This document shows, piece by piece, positions 10,751-20,937 of a stretch of DNA of 64,000 nucleotides. Made by a program: the position numbers and the translations under genes. The notes under the pieces were generated by a model. It did no database searches. It was not told the origin of the DNA and saw nothing but the letters and a program-made list of their open reading frames with translations. The DNA is from Gammaproteobacteria bacterium. Lineage in GTDB: Bacteria > Pseudomonadota > Gammaproteobacteria > Steroidobacterales > Steroidobacteraceae. Each line of letters opens with the position of its first letter. Within the stretch, counting starts at the first letter, position 1. The stretch lies in contig JAJFKF010000080.1 of NCBI GenBank assembly GCA_021773365.1, positions 1-64,000 of the forward strand. Direction: 5' to 3'.

Positions 10751-11932
10751 ATGTTCGATCTGAGAGTGGAGAATGCGCGCCTGTACCCCATGGCAGGCGA
10801 TACGCGCCCGAGCGGGGCAACTTCCTTCGCCGTCCAGGACGGGCGCATCGTGATGCTCGACACCGATGCCCCGGCACTCGAGATATTTGATGCCGGCGGC
10901 CATGTGGTGCTACCCGGCCTCATCGACTGCCATACCCACGCCCTGTACGCCGGCAACCGCATGGCGGAACACGTGCTGAAGCTGCAAGGCACGCCCTACG
11001 CCGACATCGCCCGGGCCGGCGGCGGCATCATGAGCACGGTGCGCGCTGTGCGCGAGGCCACCGAAGAGGACCTGGTGGCGCAGACACGCCCCCGCATCGC
11101 CGCCCTCGCGGCCGAAGGCGTGACCACCGTCGAAATCAAGAGCGGCTACGGCCTGAGCACCGGACACGAACTGAAAATGCTGCGCGCCATCCGCCAGCTC
11201 GGCGAGGACAAGAACGGACCGCGCATCATCCCGACCTTCCTCGGCGCACACGCCATTCCACCGGACAGGGACCGCGGCGAGTATCTCGCCGAAGTGATCG
11301 ATCAGATGCTGGTGCAGGTGGACCGCGAGCGGCTGGCGCAGACAGTGGACGTGTTCATCGAGTCCATTGCCTTCAACCTGGACGAGGCCCGCCGCCTGTT
11401 CGACCGCGCCCGTGGCTTCGGCATGCAGGTGCGGGCACACGCCGAGCAGCTGTCCGCCAGCGGCGCCAGCGCGCTGGCCGCCGAGTACGGCGCCCTGTCC
11501 TGCGATCACCTCGAATACCTTGACGATGCCGGTGCTGAAGCCATGGCCCGCGCCGGCACGGTTGCCGTGCTGCTGCCCGGCGCTTTCTACTTCCTCCGTG
11601 AAACGCGTGTGCCTCCACTGCCACTGTTGCGCCAACACGGTGTGCCGCTGGCCCTGGCCAGCGACCTGAACCCCGGCTCCGCGCCCGTCGCCAGCCTCCT
11701 CACCGCACTGCACATGGGCGTGATCCTCTTCGGCCTGACACCCGACGAAGCCCTGCTGGGCGTGACCTGGAACGCCGCCCGCGTCCTCGGCCGCGACGAC
11801 CTCGGCGCCCTGGCTCCGGGTCGCCGGGCTGATTTCACTGTCTGGGACATCCCGGATCCGGCCTTCCTCACCTACCAACTCGGTGGCGTGCGCCCGCAGG
11901 CGGTCTTCATCGAGGGCCAGCGACGGATCTGA
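10751..11932 (+). CDS. hutI: Imidazolonepropionase
   Basis: HutI hydrolyses 4-imidazolone-5-propionate to N-formimino-glutamate, the third step of histidine degradation. Translation from the ATG at 10751 gives 393 residues, close to the family's 400-410. Amidohydrolase metal ligands are visible: DCHTHALYAGNR near the N-terminus, the conserved FLGAHAIPP, RAHAEQLS, and ASDLNPGSAP with the late aspartate. The substrate-contacting segment IKSGYGLS is intact. No hutH, hutU or hutG is in the window, so the pathway must be completed elsewhere or this is a relocated single gene. The longer in-frame reading from 10670 adds a tail with no family similarity. Confidence 0.94.
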   Translation: MFDLRVENARLYPMAGDTRPSGATSFAVQDGRIVMLDTDAPALEIFDAGGHVVLPGLIDCHTHALYAGNRMAEHVLKLQGTPYADIARAGGGIMSTVRAVREATEEDLVAQTRPRIAALAAEGVTTVEIKSGYGLSTGHELKMLRAIRQLGEDKNGPRIIPTFLGAHAIPPDRDRGEYLAEVIDQMLVQVDRERLAQTVDVFIESIAFNLDEARRLFDRARGFGMQVRAHAEQLSASGASALAAEYGALSCDHLEYLDDAGAEAMARAGTVAVLLPGAFYFLRETRVPPLPLLRQHGVPLALASDLNPGSAPVASLLTALHMGVILFGLTPDEALLGVTWNAARVLGRDDLGALAPGRRADFTVWDIPDPAFLTYQLGGVRPQAVFIEGQRRI

Positions 11933-12096
11933 CCCGGACTCTGTCGTGATGCTGCGGGCCTCCCGGCGCAGGACAGGGCGCGGAGCCCGGGCCAGATCCG
12001 TCGCACCCCGGCGACAATAGGACTACACTTCGCCCCAGCCGCGACCGGCGATTTGGGGAAATGCCCCGCGGCCGTTGAATAATCAGAGGTAAACCG

Positions 12097-12804
12097 ATGT
12101 CGATCTACGTCGATGCCCACGGCCGTCTGCACCATCCGGAGCAGAATCTGGCTGTGACCTGTCCGCACTGCCAGGTGCTCTCGCATATCACGCCCATTGC
12201 TGTGCCGCAGTACGAACTGCTGATTACCACCCGTCCCAAGCAGGTCGGCGTGGTCTTCGTCTGCGATTCCTGCAACGCGCCGGTGTTCCTGAAGTTCAAC
12301 GTCAAGATGTACGCCGCCAGTCGTGTAGAGCTGTCCAGCACTTTCATCGAGCTGGAGCGCCCGCGAGAAAAATTCAGCTTCACCTACCTGCCCGAAGAGG
12401 TCGAGCAACTGTTCAAGGAGGCCATCAGTTGCTACACCACGGCCTGCTACAACGCTTTCGCCTCCATGTGCCGGCGCACCGCCCAGACCATGTTTGTCGA
12501 ACTCGGCGAATCCGGCAAATTGAAGTTGTTTGATGAACTGGCCCGTGTGGGCGAAATGGCCAGCATCGACGCCGACACCCACGCAGTGATCAAGAAAGTG
12601 ATCTTCGGCAACGAGAATGATCCGAAGCCTGCCATGCCGGTGCTGGATACCTACCAGGCAGGCATCCTGCTGGAAGTGCTCAAGGACCTGCTCTACCAGG
12701 CCTATGTGCGCAAAGGCCGCCTGCAGCAGGCCATGGCCATGCGCCGTTTCTTCGTCGATGAGCACAACGACAAGGTCACGCCGATCTCAAAGCTCGGCGC
12801 CTGA
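12097..12804 (+). CDS. Zinc-ribbon protein with DUF4145-like region
   Basis: A 235-residue soluble protein with two CXXC pairs (CPHC at about residues 25-28 and CDSC at about 65-68) forming a probable zinc ribbon. A helical region (EEVEQLFKEAISCYTTACYNAFASMCRRTAQTM) resembles the DUF4145 fold found in HEPN-like proteins and some restriction accessory proteins. Neither a signal peptide nor a membrane segment is seen. It is flanked by hutI and the convergent purL and shows no operon partner. The function is not known; a role in nucleic-acid or tRNA-end binding would be guesswork. Confidence 0.75.
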   Translation: MSIYVDAHGRLHHPEQNLAVTCPHCQVLSHITPIAVPQYELLITTRPKQVGVVFVCDSCNAPVFLKFNVKMYAASRVELSSTFIELERPREKFSFTYLPEEVEQLFKEAISCYTTACYNAFASMCRRTAQTMFVELGESGKLKLFDELARVGEMASIDADTHAVIKKVIFGNENDPKPAMPVLDTYQAGILLEVLKDLLYQAYVRKGRLQQAMAMRRFFVDEHNDKVTPISKLGA

Positions 12805-12849
12805 AGCCGAGCTGCGCTTCAGCCGGCGCAGCATTACTCGGGCAGGTTC

Positions 12850-15800
12850 CTAGCCGATCCAGGCACGGGCATTACGGAACATCCGCATCCACGGCCCGTC
12901 TTCGCCCCACTCCGACGGGTGCCAGGAGTTCTGCACGCTGCGGCTGACACGCTCCGGATGCGGCATGGTCACCGTCACCCGGCCGTCGCGGCTGCTCAGC
13001 CCGGCAACGCCACCCACCGCGCCGTTGGGATTATCCGGATAGCGCTGCGTCGGCTGATGGTGGTTGTCGACAAACCTCAGCGCGATCATCCCCGCACTCT
13101 GACAACGCTCCAGACCACCCTGCTCCGTGAATTGCGGTCGGCCCTCACCATGTGACACGGCAATGGGCATGATCGCCCCCGCCATACCGCGCAGCAGGAT
13201 CGACGGGGATTCAAGCACCTCCACCAGACTCAGACGTGCCTCGAACTGCTCGGAGCGGTTGCGCACGAACAATGGCCAGTGTTCGGTGCCGGGAATGATT
13301 TCGCGCAGCGCCGAAAACATCTGACAACCATTACATACACCCAGCGCGAAGGTGTCCGGCCGCGCGAAGTACTCGGCAAACTGATCGCGGGTGCGCGGAT
13401 GGAACAGGATGGACTTTGCCCACCCCTGCCCCGCACCCAGCACATCGCCGTACGAAAAGCCGCCGCAGGCCACCAGGCCGCGAAAGCCCTTCAGGCTGGT
13501 ACGGCCGGACAGAATATCGGTCATATGCACATCGTGCGGTTCAAAGCCGGCGCGCAAAAACACCGCAGCCATCTCACCCTGGCTGTTCACGCCCTGCTCG
13601 CGCAGGATAGCCACCGGCGGTCGGGCGCCGGTACCGATGCAGGGCGCGGCAATGTCCTCGGCGGGATCAAAGGTCAGCCGTACGCTCAACCCCGGGTCAT
13701 CATGATCGGCCAGCCGTTCGTACTCCTCATCGGCGCAGTCCGGATTATCGCGCAGGCGCTGCATCTGCCAGGAGGTCTCCGACCAGATGCTTCGCAGTGC
13801 CGTGCGCGAGGCCTCGAACAAAGCCTTGCCAGCGACAATGCGGATAACATCGCCGCTCACCGCGGCGCCCAGATCGTGAGTCCAGTCGGCAAGACCGTGC
13901 TCGCGCACAATTGCCTGCACCGCGGCCAGATCATCGGTGCGAACCTGAATCAATGCGCCGGGTTCCTCGGCAAGCAAGGCCGCAAGCGCATCGCCTGAGC
14001 CCATCTGAATATCAAGGCCGCAGTGTCCGGCAAAGGCCATTTCCAGCAGCGCGATGAGCGCACCGCCATCGGAGCGATCGTGATAGGCCAGCACCAGTTC
14101 GCGCTGCTTCAGCGCACACATGACGGCAAAGAAATCCCGCAACAGGCGCGGATCATCGAGATCCGCCGCCTCGCGGCCAAGCATGCCGTAGACCTGCGCC
14201 AGACATGACCCGCCAAGCCGGTTGCGTCCGCGACCCAGATCAATCAGCAACAGGCGCGTCTCACCGGCATCCAGTCGCAGCTGCGGCGTCAGCGTGCGGC
14301 GCGCGTCGCGCACCGGCGCAAAGGCGGAAACGATCAGTGAAACCGGCGCAGTGACCGTCTTCGATGCATCCGCTCCACTGTCATCGCGCCAGCTGGACTT
14401 CATTGACAGCGAATCCTTGCCCACCGGGATGGCAATGCCCAGTGCCGGACACAGCTCCTCGCCTACGGCTTTCACCGTGGCGTAGAGGTCAGCGTCCTCG
14501 CCTGGTTCACCGCAGGCGGCCATCCAGTTCGCCGACAGGCGGATCTTCTCCAGGCTTTCCACGTCGGCCGCTGCAATGTTGGTTACGGCTTCGGCAATGG
14601 CCAGGCGACCGGATGCGGGCGCATCGAGCAACGCCACCGGCGCACGCTCGCCCATGGCCATCGCCTCGCCGGTGTAGCCGATGTAGCTGCTGAGGGTAAC
14701 GGCCACGTCACTGACGGGGACCTGCCAGGGGCCGACCATCTGATCGCGGGCGGACATACCACCTACCGTCCGATCACCGATGGTGATGAGGAACGTCTTG
14801 TCGGCAATGGTGGGCAGGCACAGCAGGCGTTCGACCGCCTCGCGCAGATCGACATCGACGGGGCCGGAATCTCCTTTGCGGGACGACCGATGCACGTCGC
14901 GCAGCATGCGCGGGGGCTTTCCCAGCAAGACCTCGATGGACATGTCCACCGGCCGATTGGCGAAGTGAATGTCTTCGACGCGCAACTCGCCATCGTCGGT
15001 GATCTCGCCAATCTCCGCGTACGGACAGCGCTCGCGTTCACACAGCGTACGCAGCACATCGAGCGCATCGTGCTGCACGGCCAGCACGTAGCGCTCCTGC
15101 GCTTCGTTACACCAGATCTCCAGCGGCGTCATGCCCGGCTCGACGCTGGGAATACTGCGAAAATCAATGCGCGCACCGCGATGACTGTGCGCGACCGCTT
15201 CCGGCACGGCGTTGGACAGCCCACCCGCGCCCACATCGTGAATCAGCAGGATGGGATTGGCCTCACCCAGCGCCCAGCAGCGATCGATGACTTCCTGCGC
15301 CCGGCGCTGCATCTCCGGATTGCCACGTTGCACGGAGGCGAAGTCCAGGTCCTGCTGACTGGCGCCGCTGGTCACCGAGGATGCGGCGCCACCGCCAAGG
15401 CCGATCAGCATGGCAGGCCCGCCCAGCACCACGATGCGCGCGCCCACGGTGACGTCCTTCTTTTCCACATGCATGCGGCGCACGTTTCCCAGGCCGCCAG
15501 CGATCATGATGGGCTTGTGGTAGCCGCGACGCAGGTGCGGCGGATCACCGGGCACATGCTGTTCAAAGGTCCGGAAATAGCCGCACAGATTGGGACGACC
15601 GAATTCGTTGTTGAACGAAGCCCCGCCAATGGGTCCTTCCAGCATGATCCGCAACGCGCTGGCGCTGCGCGGTGAGTGCCCGAAATCCTCTTCCCAGGGC
15701 CGCACATGACCCGGAATGCGCAGGTTGGAAACCGAAAATCCCGTCAATCCCGCCTTGGCTTTTGCGCCCGTGCCGGTCGCTGCCTCGTCGCGAATCTCCC

Positions 15801-16755
15801 CGCCCGAACCAGTGGCCGCGCCGGCAAACGGCGCGATGGCGGTGGGGTGGTTGTGTGTTTCGACTTTGATCAGGATGTCGATGGGTTCGGTGGTGTAGCC
15901 ATAGGTGCCGGCAGACGGATCGGGCATGAGTCGCGCGCCCTCCCAGCCCTCGATCACCGCCGCGTTGTCCCGGTAGGCGCTGAGCACTCCATCAGGACTG
16001 CACGCATGGGTGTTGCGAATCATCGCGAACAGGGACTTCGCCTGCTGCTCACCGTCGATGACCCAGTCCGCATTGAAGATCTTGTGCCGGCAGTGCTCGG
16101 AGTTCGCCTGCGCGAACATCATCAATTCCACATCCGTCGGGTTGCGGCCCATGCGACGGAAGTTCTCCTCGAGATAACCGATCTCGTCGGCCGACAGGGC
16201 CAGCCCCAGACGCCGGTCGGTCGCCTCCAGCGCCCCCCGGCCGCGTTCGAGCAGCGGTACGGTGTCCAGCGGCCGCGGCGCATGGTGCCGGAAGAGCTGC
16301 TCCGCCTCCTGCACCTCGAACAACACCGATTCGGTCATCCGATCGTGCAACACCGCCGACAACTCCAGCGTCGCAGTACCGTCCAGCGCCTCACCCCCGG
16401 CGGTACGCAGCCGGTAAACAATGCCCCGCTCCAGCCGCCGTACGGCCTGCAACCCGCACACGCGCGCGATATCCGTGGCCTTGCTCGACCACGGCGAAAT
16501 CGTTCCCAGTCGCGGCACCACCAGCACCTGGGCATGTGTTCCGGACTCCGGGGCAGGCGCCCCGGTGGCGCTGCCGTCATCCAGCAATCGACGAAGAATC
16601 TCCCCTGCGGCCGGCTCCAGGACATCATCCAGCTCGGCGAAATACAGCCATTGGGCACTGACCGCCGAGACCTGCGGCCGGCAGGCCTGCAGCGAGATGA
16701 GGAGCTTGTTGAGACGAAATGCGGAAAGTGCTGAAAATCCGGGCAAAACCTGCAT
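12850..16755 (-). CDS. purL: Phosphoribosylformylglycinamidine synthase, single-chain
   Basis: PurL converts FGAR, glutamine and ATP to FGAM in the fourth step of purine synthesis. The 1301-residue single chain is the proteobacterial large form: an N-terminal PurS-like part ([12 protein letters not shown]), two AIRS-like ATPase halves ([41 protein letters not shown]), and a C-terminal class I glutamine amidotransferase with [15 protein letters not shown] (catalytic cysteine) and PHPERVSR. The ATG at 16755 starts [13 protein letters not shown] like known PurL and has an AGGA about 6 bases upstream. The 12 extra codons before it lack family similarity. It is divergent from the FHA gene. Confidence 0.97.
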   Translation of the reverse strand: MQVLPGFSALSAFRLNKLLISLQACRPQVSAVSAQWLYFAELDDVLEPAAGEILRRLLDDGSATGAPAPESGTHAQVLVVPRLGTISPWSSKATDIARVCGLQAVRRLERGIVYRLRTAGGEALDGTATLELSAVLHDRMTESVLFEVQEAEQLFRHHAPRPLDTVPLLERGRGALEATDRRLGLALSADEIGYLEENFRRMGRNPTDVELMMFAQANSEHCRHKIFNADWVIDGEQQAKSLFAMIRNTHACSPDGVLSAYRDNAAVIEGWEGARLMPDPSAGTYGYTTEPIDILIKVETHNHPTAIAPFAGAATGSGGEIRDEAATGTGAKAKAGLTGFSVSNLRIPGHVRPWEEDFGHSPRSASALRIMLEGPIGGASFNNEFGRPNLCGYFRTFEQHVPGDPPHLRRGYHKPIMIAGGLGNVRRMHVEKKDVTVGARIVVLGGPAMLIGLGGGAASSVTSGASQQDLDFASVQRGNPEMQRRAQEVIDRCWALGEANPILLIHDVGAGGLSNAVPEAVAHSHRGARIDFRSIPSVEPGMTPLEIWCNEAQERYVLAVQHDALDVLRTLCERERCPYAEIGEITDDGELRVEDIHFANRPVDMSIEVLLGKPPRMLRDVHRSSRKGDSGPVDVDLREAVERLLCLPTIADKTFLITIGDRTVGGMSARDQMVGPWQVPVSDVAVTLSSYIGYTGEAMAMGERAPVALLDAPASGRLAIAEAVTNIAAADVESLEKIRLSANWMAACGEPGEDADLYATVKAVGEELCPALGIAIPVGKDSLSMKSSWRDDSGADASKTVTAPVSLIVSAFAPVRDARRTLTPQLRLDAGETRLLLIDLGRGRNRLGGSCLAQVYGMLGREAADLDDPRLLRDFFAVMCALKQRELVLAYHDRSDGGALIALLEMAFAGHCGLDIQMGSGDALAALLAEEPGALIQVRTDDLAAVQAIVREHGLADWTHDLGAAVSGDVIRIVAGKALFEASRTALRSIWSETSWQMQRLRDNPDCADEEYERLADHDDPGLSVRLTFDPAEDIAAPCIGTGARPPVAILREQGVNSQGEMAAVFLRAGFEPHDVHMTDILSGRTSLKGFRGLVACGGFSYGDVLGAGQGWAKSILFHPRTRDQFAEYFARPDTFALGVCNGCQMFSALREIIPGTEHWPLFVRNRSEQFEARLSLVEVLESPSILLRGMAGAIMPIAVSHGEGRPQFTEQGGLERCQSAGMIALRFVDNHHQPTQRYPDNPNGAVGGVAGLSSRDGRVTVTMPHPERVSRSVQNSWHPSEWGEDGPWMRMFRNARAWIG

Positions 16756-16930
16756 AAAAATCCTAGTGGCGCGGCCCTGCATACTGAACATAATTCGAAA
16801 CTGTGACTAGCTGCCCTATAAGGAAGGGAAAGTCGCTGCTAGCCTTGCCGACATTATACGGGGGCGGGTTGAAATGGGCCTGCCACCATGAAGGTTCAGG
16901 GGTTCGGGTTTATTGGCAGAGGGGAAGATC

Positions 16931-18334
16931 ATGGCGCTCAGGCTCAGGATCGTCAGCGCCCACGCGCACCAGCTGGGAGAATCGGCGAGCAAGGTTTTCG
17001 GCGTACACGGCGGCACTATCGGCCGCGCTGAGGACAACGATTGGGTGCTTCCCGATCCGGATCGCTTTATTTCCGGTCACCATATCCGTATCGAGTACCG
17101 TCAGGGCGAGTACTGGCTGGCGGATACCAGTTCCAACGGCACCTTCATCAATGACAGCGACCAGCCGATTGCCCAGAGCGGCCCGCGGGTACTGAAGAGC
17201 GGCGACCGCCTGCGCATGGGCGATTTCGAACTGGCTGTCACGGTCGATGCCGCCAACGACTTCCCCCCCGACAACAGCGCGATCATTGCCTACGACGGCG
17301 TGGACAACTCCTCGGCCGCCCGCCGCGTGACCGCGGAAGACATCGGCGCGGACCTGAACCTGCAAGACATGCTGGCCAGCGACAGCAGCGCCAGCCTCAC
17401 GCCGGTCAACGCCTGGGGCCAGGCGGTCAAATCAGCCGCAGTGCCTTCCCGCCGCCGCAAGCCCGCGCACAAGCGCCGGGAAGAACCGGAGGAGGAAGAG
17501 GATATCCAGCTGGAAGTTTCCCAGCCCCCACAGCAACAATCCGAACCGCAGGCAGCCAAACAGCCGCGCGAGGAAGTCCGCAAGGCAGAGCCCGCTGGGG
17601 AGCAACCCACCTGGCATCTTTCCACCCGCCGCGTCGAGCCCTACCGTAATCCTTTAAGGTCCGGGGCAGGCGCGCCAAACGAGGCGCCCACGGCCGACAG
17701 TGCCGCCAGCGTGCAGGCCCTGTTCCGCGGTGCCGGCATCGATCCTTCCTCGCTGCCGACATCGGCACAGACACAGGCCCTGCAACTGGCCGGTCAAATG
17801 CTGCGTGAGATGGTGCTCGGCATGATGGATGTGCTGCAGTCACGCACCGAAGTGAAGAACCGGTTTCGCATCGCCGAACCTGCCGTATCCGGCACACAGA
17901 ACAGCGAATACAACCCGCTGCAGTTTTCGGCCGGCGTGGACGAGGCACTGCGCAAACTCTTCGAAGCACAGAATCCGGCCAGCAGCCGCTACCTGGGACC
18001 ACTGGAGGCGGTGCGTGAAAGCTTCCACGACCTGAAGGTGCATCAGCAGGCCATGACGGCTGCCATGCAGGAGGCCTTTCAGGAATTCTTCAGTCATCTT
18101 GATCCGGCCGAACTGCAGGAACGCTTTGACAGGGGCCTGAAGCGCGGCGGATTGCTGGGCGCGGCCACCAACAAGATGAAGTACTGGGAGTTGTACTCGG
18201 AGTTCTTTCAGAGCCTGAGCGTCAATCAGCGCCACGAACTGCCGCATGTGTTCGTAGAGGAGTTTGCCCGCAGCTACGCGGAGAAAGTAACCGCGGCCGG
18301 TACGCGCCGCCCGCGGACCTCGAAAGCCTCCTGA
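16931..18334 (+). CDS. FHA-domain protein TagH-like (type VI secretion associated), orphan
   Basis: The 467-residue protein has an N-terminal FHA phosphothreonine-binding domain at about residues 20-95 (GTIGRAEDNDWVLPD, ISGHHIRIEYRQG, LADTSSNGTFIND), a long disordered acidic/proline/glutamine linker, and a C-terminal helical domain of about 200 residues with the LREMVLGMMDVLQSR...NPLQF pattern typical of T6SS TagH/ImpI proteins. In type VI clusters these relay kinase/phosphatase signals to the apparatus. No other T6SS gene is in the window, so it is an orphan or functions away from the main cluster. The ATG at 16931 is preceded by GAGGGGAAG. Confidence 0.85.
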   Translation: MALRLRIVSAHAHQLGESASKVFGVHGGTIGRAEDNDWVLPDPDRFISGHHIRIEYRQGEYWLADTSSNGTFINDSDQPIAQSGPRVLKSGDRLRMGDFELAVTVDAANDFPPDNSAIIAYDGVDNSSAARRVTAEDIGADLNLQDMLASDSSASLTPVNAWGQAVKSAAVPSRRRKPAHKRREEPEEEEDIQLEVSQPPQQQSEPQAAKQPREEVRKAEPAGEQPTWHLSTRRVEPYRNPLRSGAGAPNEAPTADSAASVQALFRGAGIDPSSLPTSAQTQALQLAGQMLREMVLGMMDVLQSRTEVKNRFRIAEPAVSGTQNSEYNPLQFSAGVDEALRKLFEAQNPASSRYLGPLEAVRESFHDLKVHQQAMTAAMQEAFQEFFSHLDPAELQERFDRGLKRGGLLGAATNKMKYWELYSEFFQSLSVNQRHELPHVFVEEFARSYAEKVTAAGTRRPRTSKAS

Positions 18335-18463
18335 ACAGCTCATTTCGGCCACAGCCCGACCGCGGAGGCGTATTCTGTACCGGGTAGCCGGTAATTCAGA
18401 ACGCCTGCAATACGCTGCGGTGGACTGAACCGGCAGAAAAACAATCATTCCGGGGGCACGCCC

Positions 18464-19375
18464 ATGGATCAGTTTCTGGACTGGCTTGCGCGCATGGGGC
18501 ATCTGATCGGCGATGCCGCCGTACAGATCGGTGACAGCCGTGTCAGCGTCACCAGCATCTTCACCCTGCTCACCGTACTGATTGGCAGCTGGCTGGCAGC
18601 CCGCTATCTGGAGCGCACCATTCAGCGGCTGCTGGCCCGTTCCGCCGGCGGCAGCGGATCCTCCGTGGGATACGCCGTGGGCCGGCTTCTGCGATACCTC
18701 GTCTGGGTACTGGGCAGCATTGTCGGCCTGCAGCTCATCGGCTTCGAGCTATCCAGCCTGGCGCTGATCGGCGGTGCGCTGGGCGTCGGCATCGGCTTCG
18801 GCCTGCAGAACGTGGTTGCCAACTTCGTGGCAGGCATCGTGCTGCTGGTGGAACGTACGCTCAAGGTGGGCGATTTCATCGAGCTGGCCTCCGGCGTGCG
18901 CGGCACCATACGTGAGATCGGCATCCGCTACACCCGCGTGACCACCAACTCTTCCGTCGATGTCATCGTGCCGAACTCCGAGTTCACCAGTCAGCGGGTG
19001 GTGAACTGGACGCTGGATAACCGCTACCGGCGATTGAATATTCCGTTTGGCGTGGCCTATGGTTCCGACAAGGAAGTGGTGCGCAGGGCCGTCGTGGCGG
19101 CGGCGAAAACCGTCGAGCACACAGTGGAAGACGAACATCGCCAGACAGACATATGGTTCACCAGGTTCGCCGACAGCGCGCTGGAATTCGAACTGGTCGT
19201 CTGGGTCGGGCCGACTGCGGTGCATCGACCGGGCGCGATGACCTCGCTCTACCTGTGGGCGATAGACGATGCGCTGCGCGAACACAGCATCGAGATACCG
19301 TTCCCGCAACGTGACCTGCATGTGCGCTCCGGCCAGCTACCGGTGTCGATGATCAGCCCGGACAAGCCCGCCTGA
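18464..19375 (+). CDS. Small-conductance mechanosensitive channel, MscS family
   Basis: A 303-residue inner-membrane channel that would open under membrane tension to release solutes on osmotic downshift. Three membrane segments precede the pore helix. The conserved MscS TM3 and beta domain are clear: GGALGVGIGFGLQNVVANFVAGIVL, then GDFIELASGVRGTIREIGIRYT and DVIVPNSEF. The C-terminal alpha/beta domain is complete. An upstream TM pair plus a short N-terminal periplasmic stretch gives a size close to MscS (286). It follows tagH after 129 bp; I see no operon evidence. Confidence 0.93.
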   Translation: MDQFLDWLARMGHLIGDAAVQIGDSRVSVTSIFTLLTVLIGSWLAARYLERTIQRLLARSAGGSGSSVGYAVGRLLRYLVWVLGSIVGLQLIGFELSSLALIGGALGVGIGFGLQNVVANFVAGIVLLVERTLKVGDFIELASGVRGTIREIGIRYTRVTTNSSVDVIVPNSEFTSQRVVNWTLDNRYRRLNIPFGVAYGSDKEVVRRAVVAAAKTVEHTVEDEHRQTDIWFTRFADSALEFELVVWVGPTAVHRPGAMTSLYLWAIDDALREHSIEIPFPQRDLHVRSGQLPVSMISPDKPA

Positions 19376-19539
19376 AGGGACCGAACGCATTCAACGCCTG
19401 ATCACCCGGATCGCCCACTACTTGCGGACCCGACCTTGCGCGTCAGGCCCGCGCAAGCTACGGTGCGCGCAGCCGAAAGAAGCATAGAAACCCTGGGCCG
19501 CTGTCCTGCCAAACTGCCAGCTGTTCACCGAGAACGATC

Positions 19540-20937
19540 ATGAAGGAATCCCCGTCGTCTCGCGATACAACGCCCGCGGTCGAGCAAGCCGTCCGCGCGG
19601 CCAGACTCGATATCGTGTTCGGCGGTCAGCCGATGGCATTGACGGTTTCGGTGACGCTTGCGGCGATCACGGTTGCCATCGCGGCGCAAACCACCCCCCC
19701 CTCCCTGCTGTATACCTGGTTTGGATCTATCATCCTGCTCAGCGTTCTGCGCGGCCTGCTGTATCGCCGCTACAAAGGCGTGTCGCGGGCCGATCCGTCC
19801 ATTTCGCCCGACCCGGCAATCTGGGAACGCAGATTCCAGCTCGGGTGCCTCGGCGCCGGAATCGTCTGGGGCTCATCGGCGCTGCTGGTCTTTCCGGCCG
19901 ATATCACCCTGCAGGTGTTCGTTGCGTTTGTGCTTGCCGGGGTATCCGCTGGCGCAATGATCGAGCTGGCGGTGATGCCGCGCGCTGCCCGGGCGTTTGT
20001 CATGCCCTGTGTGCTGCCCCTGGCCCTGCTGTTCCTGCTGCAGGGTGGAGCCATCGGCATCGCCATGGGAACAATGGCCTGCATGTACGTGGCATTGCTT
20101 GCCTTTGCGGCCCGACAAGCACAGGAACAGTTGACACAGACGGTCACGGCGCAGCTGGAAGCCACTGCCAATCGCCACGAACTGGCCAGCACTGCCGCCA
20201 ACCTGGAAACCAGTGAAGAACAGCTGCGGATCGCGCTGACGCGCTCGGAGCGGATGAAGAATGAATTCGTATCCATCGTTTCGCACGAGTTGCGTACTCC
20301 GCTGACCGCCATTCGGGGTTCCCTCGGCCTGCTCGCCTACCAGATGGGCAGCGAATCGGAAAAATTCAGGCAATTGCTGCAGCTGGCGGAGCGCAACGCC
20401 GAGCGGCTGGCGATGCTGATCGACGATCTGCTCGATCTGGACAAGATGGAAGCGGGAACCCTGCAGCTGCACCTGAATCCGCAGCCACTGCTGCCCCTGC
20501 TCGGACAGGCAATCAGCACCAACACACCTTTCGCCTCCACCCGCAACGTAACATTGTCGGCAGTGCAGCCACTGGCGCGCGGCATGGCCGCCGTGGATGG
20601 TCAGCGATTTCTGCAGGTCATGACCAATCTCATCTCCAATGCCGTGAAGTTCTCTCCTCCCGGTTCAGGCGTTGATATTGCACTCCTGCGCAATGGAGAA
20701 AATCTGAGAATAGAGGTGCGCGACTGTGGGCCCGGCATCGCGCCGGAGCTGCACACCAGAATCTTCGAGAAGTTCTACCAGGCCGACGCGTCCGATTCGC
20801 GCGCCAAGGGCGGCACGGGCATGGGCCTGGCGATTTCCAGGGCCATCGTCGAGCAGATGCACGGTAAGATCGGCCTGGAGAGCCGCCCGGGCTCCGGCAC
20901 CACCTTCTACTTCGAGCTACCACTGCGCGAACAATGA
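19540..20937 (+). CDS. Membrane histidine kinase without receiver domain
   Basis: A 465-residue sensor kinase. Six hydrophobic segments span about residues 30-190 with no large periplasmic loop. A short coiled-coil follows (QAQEQLTQTVTAQLEATAN), then HisKA with the phospho-acceptor H249 in VSHELRTPLTAIRGSLG, and a HATPase domain with NAVKFSPPG, DCGPGIAPE and GGTGMGLAIS. The polytopic N-terminus is MASE-like and probably senses a membrane or small-molecule cue. Its stop overlaps the next kinase's ATG by four bases, indicating co-translation. No DNA-binding response regulator is nearby. Confidence 0.9.
   Translation: MKESPSSRDTTPAVEQAVRAARLDIVFGGQPMALTVSVTLAAITVAIAAQTTPPSLLYTWFGSIILLSVLRGLLYRRYKGVSRADPSISPDPAIWERRFQLGCLGAGIVWGSSALLVFPADITLQVFVAFVLAGVSAGAMIELAVMPRAARAFVMPCVLPLALLFLLQGGAIGIAMGTMACMYVALLAFAARQAQEQLTQTVTAQLEATANRHELASTAANLETSEEQLRIALTRSERMKNEFVSIVSHELRTPLTAIRGSLGLLAYQMGSESEKFRQLLQLAERNAERLAMLIDDLLDLDKMEAGTLQLHLNPQPLLPLLGQAISTNTPFASTRNVTLSAVQPLARGMAAVDGQRFLQVMTNLISNAVKFSPPGSGVDIALLRNGENLRIEVRDCGPGIAPELHTRIFEKFYQADASDSRAKGGTGMGLAISRAIVEQMHGKIGLESRPGSGTTFYFELPLREQ

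Noticed and set aside
10634-10903. Longer start for the thioredoxin protein
   Set aside because: It would overlap the beginning of hutI on the other strand and hide the clear signal peptide beginning at 10633.
15676-16734. 352-codon plus-strand frame
   Set aside because: Antisense to the N-terminal part of purL; no family features.
16931-18334. Evidence for a type VI secretion cluster
   Set aside because: Only the FHA protein is present; no sheath, VgrG, ClpV or membrane-complex genes are in the window.
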